Below are positions 56,883-64,000 of a DNA stretch of 64,000 nt, piece after piece. Numbering within the stretch: the first letter of the stretch is position 1; every line of letters starts with the position of its first letter. The stretch spans positions 10,387,383 to 10,451,382 of the forward strand of contig NC_084670.1 of NCBI RefSeq assembly GCF_028389875.1, read 5' to 3'. A program made the position numbers and the translations under genes. Under the pieces are notes generated by a model. The model made no database searches, was not told the origin of the DNA, and was given only the letters and a program-made list of their open reading frames with translations. The stretch comes from Rhea pennata (Eukaryota > Chordata > Aves > Rheiformes > Rheidae).

Positions 56883-59800
56883 GCCGTTGCAGATCTGCAT
56901 GCTTCCCAAGCATGCGAGTCCCATGAGAGCCACCGAGCCTCAGGCCAAATGGCATGTCATTTACATGCTGCATTGGTCCTCGAATGAAGCATAATGGAGG
57001 AGTCTGTAGCCGTGATTCCCTTCCCAGGGGGGTGAAATTTGCCCCAGAGAGATTTCACAACTGGGTCTGTATACATGGACTTTGCAAAAGAAGGTCTCTA
57101 AATAGGAGAGGTGAGAAGAAAAGGTTTGGTAACCGGAGGCAGTCCCTGGGACTTAGGAAATGGGGGGTTTATTCATTGCTCCACCAGTAGGATTGTCTAT
57201 TTTGGGTTATTCGGATAAGGGGGTATTTTCTTAAAACAGCCAGAGGATGTTTTTCTGCATATCCAGTCTCTATTCTCCTCAGAAAAGGAGAGAGGCTCTT
57301 CTAGAAGATACTTCAGAGCCAGAGTAGATGTTTATTCATAGATGTCAATAAGTGTCTCATTCGCAGTGTTTCATATCCAATTTCAACTGATTTCTGGGCT
57401 TCTTTGACTACCAAGGAGGCTGTTTTGATGAAAGACTGTGGTGACCTGATTCATGCTCACCTTGAATCTTGTGGACATCTCATAGTTTATGGTTAGCAGC
57501 CAATGGACCCCAATGCCCAGAACCATCTCTACTTTGATTGTCTGCCTACCAGTGCTACTATTTCAAGATCTAGCATTAATAGTTAATGACAATGTTATGA
57601 GTAGAGCCAGAGACCCAAAGATTTCCTGGGACATCAGCCTGGAAGGACTAGCCCTTGGGCATGTTTGAGGTTCATTCAGTGAAGGTGCAGATCCTTAACC
57701 AGTTTCCCCAGAATAAAGGCCCATGTGGTCAGTCAGAGGGTGTACTTTTGTTCCTCAACAGTAGTGATCCAGGGCTGTCCTTTCTACTGACATTGACGTC
57801 CTCCCTACCCCTTTTTGGCTTTCAGTACCTCCAGCCACTAGACAATGACCAGTTATGAATCTAAGGGTAGCTGATGGTAGTGCCTCCTCAGTGCTGCAGT
57901 GGCCAGGGGATGACGGATGGTGGATCCTCTTCTTGGAAGACACTTGTCACCATTCATGATGCAGAGCAGAGATGGGAGAAGGCAGTCACTTCTCAGACAC
58001 TGCAACTTACGGTATGTCAGCTGCCCGGATTTAGGCTAATGTAACAGATGAGGACAACACTGGTTGAGGCAAGGGCAATTCCTACCTCTTGCCATCCCTT
58101 CAACAGGGAGAATGACTTCTGGAAAGGGGCCAGGCAAGCCAAGGAGCAGCACCCTTCAAAATCCCAGCTGGAAGACTCAGTCAAGCTTAAAACTGCAGGG
58201 AAAACTCTTATTATACATGGATGTTTTGAATTAACCTAATTTGACTTTGTCTTTCTTGTTGTTACCTCCTGCCAGCAAGCCCCACCACAGCAGAGACTCT
58301 GATCTTCCCTGTAGTTTAACATTTTTCTTCTTCTTTTCCTGCTTCTCCAGAACAAAGGTGTCATAAGTGATTTACCAGCTCGGATGATATTTGTTCTAAG
58401 TGTGAACTACGTGGGCTGTAGAAAGCTGTCTGTTTAATTTTGAAATCCCTGATGAAGCTAGGAAACAAGGCCTGGAACAAAGAAGAAACTGCCACTTTTC
58501 GGCAAGAGTGTGCTGATTTACAAAGGGCATCCTTCAATTATTTAAGGAGCAGTCAGTACTGCCATAACTTTAAGTATGAATCAAGTGGCATGACTGAAAA
58601 ATTTGTCACAGTGTGTTAGATCAATGGTAATTACCTTACTGACATGAGTACTGTTATTATTTTACAGGGCTGCAAACAGGATCATGGACATGAGGAAACA
58701 CAAACTGCACTGTGATCAATACTCTCTGAAATATGACTCTCTGCGGCCCAAAATGGAGTTTTCAAGCCAGGCAAACCATTATAGACTGATTCTCTCTCTC
58801 TCTGCTTTTAGATGGATACCCTGAAGTAAAACACAGCAGCAATTGGTCAACTTGTTTCTGGCTTTGAACAGGCAAATAGTCACTTATTATTTTTAAGGAC
58901 AACTGTGTGCAAATAAAAAGTCTGTGCAGCCAAACTCTAGATGAAGAGAGAGCTGTGGAGGGATGTGTATGGAAGGAGGACTCTGGCTCATACTGCGTGT
59001 ATTTTTTAAAACCTAAACCCTGCTGCAGCACAGGTTTAGCGTCAAAGGTTTTGGGGTTCTCCTCCACCTCTGATTTCAAAGCGCAATGGGACTTCTGACC
59101 ACCTGCTGGGATCTACGGGACATGAAATTTCTCCTGTATTTCCTTTCTGGACAGAGGTACATTGCACAGGACAATATAGTGTGTAACATGTTCCGTGGTG
59201 ACTAAAGGGAGCCAGGCTCTTTGCTGCAGCTGGAGAGGAGCCATTCAAGCAGGTGCCTTCTCAATGCAGGACTGCACTGAGTGGCCCTGGCCAGCCACTG
59301 CTCTGCTCTTCCACCCTGACGTTGCAACATTTGATGAGATGTCCATAACCAAGTTGAGCACACAGCTGTGAAGTGGACTTTTACAATCCCTCTAGGGACA
59401 AACAGATTGGCTTAGTAGAGGGCAATAGATGGTGGAAGTGGGATCTGAAGCTGCCACCTCCCTTTAACCCAGGCCACTGAGGGTTGCATTTCCCTTTAAT
59501 TGAAGGCACTGTGTCTGGCATATTTATAAACACATACTTTGCAGAGCTGTCTGTTGTATAAAGAATGTATGGGATCATCAATGTAGAGTCCCAGGAATGC
59601 ACTTGAACTCTGGTGCTTTTCTGAGACTACTTGTTAGTTTAATGCCCACAGACAGGTCAAACAAAGAATTCAGATCTTCTGCCTGGAGAACTTCTAGTAG
59701 AAGGGACAGGCTGGCCAAACCCGTAGACTAGGGCTTGCTCAGTTTAGAAGAAGAAGATGGAGAATGTTCAACTAGAGGCAAAATGGACATGCATGATGCA

Positions 59801-62305
59801 GACCCAGGATGTTTGTCAAGGCAAGTGGATGGTTGGATAAAGATGAACAAATAAAGCTGCCAGAATGAAAAGGTGTTAAATGAGAGGTATATATGGCAAT
59901 GGAGCAGGAAAGGAGGCGGAGACAAGCCTGAGGTACAGCAATAATGGAGCTGTAACAATGACAAAGGGAACTTGTTGAAAAGTTGTCTCTTGAGGAGAAT
60001 TAGGGAGTTCATCCTTGGCTTACTGAGCGCGTAGTAGCAGGAGAACACCCCAGATGTGCTGACTAGGCATTCCTAGAAAGAGGGAGTGAGCAACAGAGAG
60101 CCACCAATGGCAGGTAGATAAGTATTGAAAAAGTGATTTCAAAGTCAGTCGCTTAAAAATAGTCATATCAATGTGTATAAACTACTATGTCACCCTGCAA
60201 AGAGGTGGAGGAGGCCAATGGTGAGGATCTCCAGCAGAATGTGGGAATATCACACCTAACCCAGGGCTTTAAACTACACTCCTCACCCTAAAGTATCACT
60301 ATAAGGGTATCTGATAACAAATGAAGATGTAACCTCCTCCTACCTCAAATGATTTCAACACTTTGAGTAAAGCAAAGAGAAAACTGATGAAGGTCACAAG
60401 GGAAGAATTGTTTCCATGTTAAACCTCTAAAAGGTCATCTATAAAACACTGAAAAGTAATAAAATGGAGAGAGTTACCTGGGAATTTCTGAATTTCTGGC
60501 ATTCTTATTCTTCTTTGACTGCTGTTAGTAAGTCTTGTTTGTTTGTTAGCTTGCTTTTAGCAGAAAGGCTAAAGTGTATCTTTGGGTTTGTTAGTGTTCT
60601 TTTGTTACCTTATTCTGTCTTGTTAGAATTCCAGAATGCCATAAAGAAAAAAATGGGTCTGGAATTTTTCATCACATTAATGCTTTACCCACTTTTTTTC
60701 GTGTTGAGAAGATGAACAGTTGAGTGGTGTATGATGCTGGGACATTATCTGATCTGAAGCAAATACTGAGTGCAATAGAAAGCCGCAAAAATGAATGCTA
60801 CCTCTTGTGAGGTGAATAGTTCAGAAGTGGCTATGTATTATTTTGGAAAGGGTCACAAATTAAGGTGTAAATTCATGTACCCCTTAAGTTGTGACCTCAT
60901 AAAAATGATCAATAGTTAATGGTGCAGATAACAGGATTCATAAGGGAAATTTATTGGCCACTTTTGTGAAATAAATATATTTATACTATACCAGTGGGAA
61001 ATAAAAACACATCAATAAATCATATAATATCTACAACTGTACTAATAGCATGAGTAGCTGTAGGTATAACCAACATTTTTATACCTGCAGACACCCCCTC
61101 TGGCATGGTACAAGTATAATACATGTTAGCAGCAAAATTTACTTCAGTAAGACAGCCATGTATATCGCACTTGTGAGTTGTCTGGGCCGGCACCCCTTAT
61201 GAATTATAGTCCCCCCTCAAAGCGTGAACCGTGGAATAGAAAAATAGATACTCTACCACCATATTATATGGGTCAAATACAAGAGTACAGTGGCAAAACA
61301 GGCTTGTAGTCAGTCTGAAGTAAGATGATCCCTCCATCAGCATGCTCAAGCAGGAGGAGATCAGGCTAGTAGTATTCATTTCACTACTGATTTTGCATCA
61401 GTTTTTCTTTTCAGCTGGCTACCAACTAAGATAAAATTTGGGGTAGGATCTTGCATGATATCCTACAAAACAAGTCCTTCTGGCTGCATGGAGATCTCTT
61501 TGCACTTTGGTGGGGTGCTGAGGGGTGGAAGTTCATTTTTCATAGGAGTGCCCAGAAGATTTTGCTGTGTCTCGAGGACTCGTGAGGCTCGCTGGGCATT
61601 GCCTGTGATTGATCACAACCGCGGCTCCCAGCTGTGCCGTTCCTCTTATAGGGACAATTTTCAGCCTACCCCGCAGACGGTGTCCACAAACCCAAGGCAT
61701 CCTGTTCACACAGGTTTAAACACAAACAAGAGCAGATTGCTCAGTTAAGCCTTCTGCATGAAGCCAATCCTCCGGTCTCAGGCTGTGAGCGCAACACAGG
61801 TTCTCACGACTGAGAGCCTCCATTAGACGCCTGTCTTAAACTTAAAGCTGCTGAAGCCAGACACACCCTTATTTTAGTGTAGCTTGCTGACTTACAGGAC
61901 ATCATTGCTATGTGCTAGACATTAGTTGGTGACAGCAGGTCCTGGCATGCAGAGGAGGCCAGAGATGAAAATACCTTCATTTTGGGGGCTCCAGATCCCA
62001 CGCCGTGACAACACTGCTGGTGGGTGCATGGCTAACCCTTGGTCAACTGGTTGCCAGCCCCATATCTCTACCTACACCACTGTAAAGGCTGAATTTGCCA
62101 AAAACAGCAGGATCTGAAACAGTGGGAGTCTGGTATATGGGTATACATTTCGTCCAGCTGCTGGCCTGGGGTGGCCATTTGGGTATGGAAAGCTCTCATC
62201 ATGCCAGCAAGGTTCAGCCAAGAGGTAAATGTGACCAGTACCACATGGTTCCCATAAGGCACTTCCTCAGCCAAATTCTGTTGAAATCAGTGTTGGGGGG
62301 AAAGA
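56883..62305. other. Non-coding stretch
   Basis: No gene is supported. A short CT microsatellite lies at about 58789-58803. Frames up to 106 codons occur on both strands without motifs. No repeat family is recognised. Confidence 0.5.
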
Positions 62306-62333
62306 AAAAAATAAAAATAAAATAAAAATAAAA
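62306..62333 (+). repeat. (AAAAT)n microsatellite-like tract
   Basis: About 28 bases of AAAAT and AAAAAT units follow a GGGGGGAAAG stretch. Simple sequence. Confidence 0.85.
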
Positions 62334-62419
62334 CTATTAGCTGGAACAGACCCGTTAGGAGAGCTCAGGTCTCTAGCGGTCTAGTGGTGTACCACTATAT
62401 CTCTACCTAGCATCAAAGT

Positions 62420-63085
62420 CACTTGGAATCAGATCAGATTGATTTTCAGTGACTATCAATCAACTTTATGTTTATCAAACATAGTGATGATTTATTTATG
62501 CTGTAACTAGTATGTTGCATTTGGGGACATGAGGAGATGTGGAATAAAAAACAAATATAGCCTAAATTGTTGGGTTTGTGTAAATTTAAGAGGCCATTAT
62601 TCAAACACCAATATGCTTGACTTTATGAAGAAAAAAAAGGACATTTTTCCATGAGCAGAAAATAATAAATTGTCCTTGTGTTTTTTTACATATTTGCAGC
62701 TAAGCTGCTCTCTTTAAAAAAAAGTAGTTATGAATTTGTTTTCCAAATGTATTTTTCATTGTGTATTTTATCATCTTTAGTCCAATAAAATTTTCTCTAC
62801 AAACAACATATTATTGTGTCAGAAGGGGAGGAGGGTAAGAATACACCAGGGAGCCTTTTAAAAATGTTTAAGTATTAATTTATTTCATGATGAATTTTCC
62901 ACTGTCATTTTGTTAATAGCATGCACATGAAATAATCATGTCTTAAAATGCTCCGTAATTGAAGGACATTTTCATTTCATGATTACTGAGGGAATCCTTC
63001 TTTGAACCTTTATGACTTAAGGATGTAAGCACTAAGCTTTATTATTATCTTTTTTTATATATCTTTTAATTTATGTATTTTTCCC
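62420..63085. promoter_or_regulatory. Candidate conserved non-coding element
   Basis: AT-rich but complex sequence with clustered cores: CAGATTGATTTTC near 62437, TTTATCAAACA near 62472 (forkhead-like), AAATAATAAATTGTCC near 62661, AAGTATTAATTTATTTC near 62869, GTTAATAGCATGC near 62913 and CGTAATTGAAGG near 62955. There is no coding frame and no transposon hallmark. It is the most enhancer-like block near the right end. Confidence 0.42.
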
Positions 63086-63949
63086 CTCTGCAAGTCTGTT
63101 GGAACAATTTCGTTCAGAGGTTATTTTCATACCTGTGGCTCTTTCGTTGTGGATGGGAATGGATGCTGGTACGCCCCTCACTGAAGCTGGGTGAGGACAT
63201 TGTAGGTACTGCACCTTTTATTTATTTCATTTTTGTTTTCTTGCAATTTTGAGGTTGCTTATAGCTAGTTTGGTAACGGGGTAGATTTACCTGCTGGGTG
63301 GTGGCCGTCAGTAGAAGCGCAGCCTCATCCTTGGACTTGCCCCTTCTGCTGAGCCCGTGGGAGCAGCTTCACCCCAGCAGGTGCCGTGGCCACTGGGGTG
63401 CAGAGGCAGGACTGGTTTGTTGCCCTCATCCCTGGGCTATTTTGGCCCTCCTGAGCTGTCACCTGGAGGAACCTCTGCTCTCAAGAGCAACCTTGAAGGT
63501 CTGAGCATCAAATGATGGACGCCATCCTCTCAGCCCCAGCCATCGTGTCTACAGAGAGGGGAAACTGAGGCACGAGACAGGGACCTGCGTGCCCACGCTC
63601 AGCCCCAAGCCAGGCAGAGCTGGAGGCAGTGGGGCCGGTGGGAGGCACTGCAACCCCGTTGTTTAGGGGTCAGACCCAGACCCCTGCCTGTCCCAGAGCC
63701 TGGTTGCTGTCCCCACCTAGCTGCCCTTCTCCCGCACCCCAAATTTGCCCCCTCTCCCCTTTTACACCAACGGGAGAGCAGAAACGACTGAGGGGGCTGG
63801 GGCAGGCAAGGAAGCACTGCTTGCCATGGAGAAAAGGAAGATTTATTAGTGTTTATCCAGAAATAGCAGCTAGCTTGCTGCTGATCCAACTGAGCCCAGC
63901 AGGCTGCAGATTGGGGATTTGCACCGAGCCCGTCCTGCGTGAGGCCATC
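63086..63949. other. Non-coding stretch rising in G+C
   Basis: The composition shifts from AT-rich to GC-rich after about 63300. GGGGAAACTGAGGCACGAG near 63558 resembles a reverse-oriented MIR piece but is too short to call. Opposing frames overlap and none has motifs. Confidence 0.4.
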
Positions 63950-64000
63950 CATCACGCCGGCGCGGGGCCGGCCGGGAGCGGGCCGGGGCGCTGGGAGGCG
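63950..64000. promoter_or_regulatory. Left edge of a CpG island, cut by the window end
   Basis: About ten CpG fall within the last 46 bases (CGCCGGCGCGGGGCCGGCCG-type sequence), an abrupt change from the preceding DNA. It probably marks the promoter or first exon of a gene lying beyond the window. Confidence 0.6.

Noticed and set aside
63599..63955. 118-codon minus-strand frame near the CpG-rich end
   Set aside because: Composition effect in GC-rich DNA; no motif and the part nearest the island is not conserved-looking coding sequence.
1..64000. CRISPR arrays, operons, toxin-antitoxin or phage genes
   Set aside because: No regularly spaced repeats, ribosome-binding sites or compact gene strings; the window is vertebrate nuclear DNA.

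Overview
The window looks like nuclear DNA from a bird. Two CR1 LINE fragments (1-1015 and 16401-16525) end in the repeated ATTCTATG/ATTCTGTG 3' terminus typical of avian CR1. Base composition is moderate, ORFs are short and unrelated across all six frames, and there are older MIR/CORE-SINE-like remnants. A crocodilian or turtle is less likely but not excluded. There are no bacterial-type operons, rRNAs, tRNAs or CRISPR arrays.

Only one host protein-coding gene is convincing. It is a 182-codon frame at 27864-28412 (+) encoding a small protein with two membrane segments, cysteine-rich at the membrane edges and with a Ser/Thr-rich tail. I tentatively identify it as TMEM275 from its length and layout. 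The frame sits in an exon that starts at a good splice acceptor (27784/27785). A GC-rich, CpG-enriched block at about 22780-23422, ending in a strong donor (23423), is the best candidate for its promoter and 5' non-coding exon, which would give an intron of about 4.4 kb.

Layout: 1-1015 is a decayed CR1 reverse transcriptase. 1016-22780 is non-coding with scattered old repeats and two blocks that look like conserved regulatory DNA (about 14700-15260 and 18200-18480). 22780-28412 is the gene. 28413-43300 is non-coding with several ancient repeats. From about 43300 to 63100 the sequence is gene-poor, AT-rich and dense in homeodomain-type TAATTA/ATTA cores. Within it are a 45-bp tandem duplication, adjacent hairpins and a CpG-rich island (48880-49600). 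The last 50 bases turn abruptly into CpG-rich sequence that runs off the window.

Taken together this is a gene-desert landscape of the kind that flanks developmental transcription-factor genes. If the TMEM275 call is right, DMBX1 would be the expected neighbour (from memory of the human 1p33 order), but no DMBX1 exon is visible here. I found no evidence for a new multi-gene system. The items most worth a second look are the duplicated element and hairpins near 44.4-44.75 kb, the TMEM275-like gene with its 5' structure, and the repeat families at 30.0, 35.2, 36.3 and 39.25 kb.
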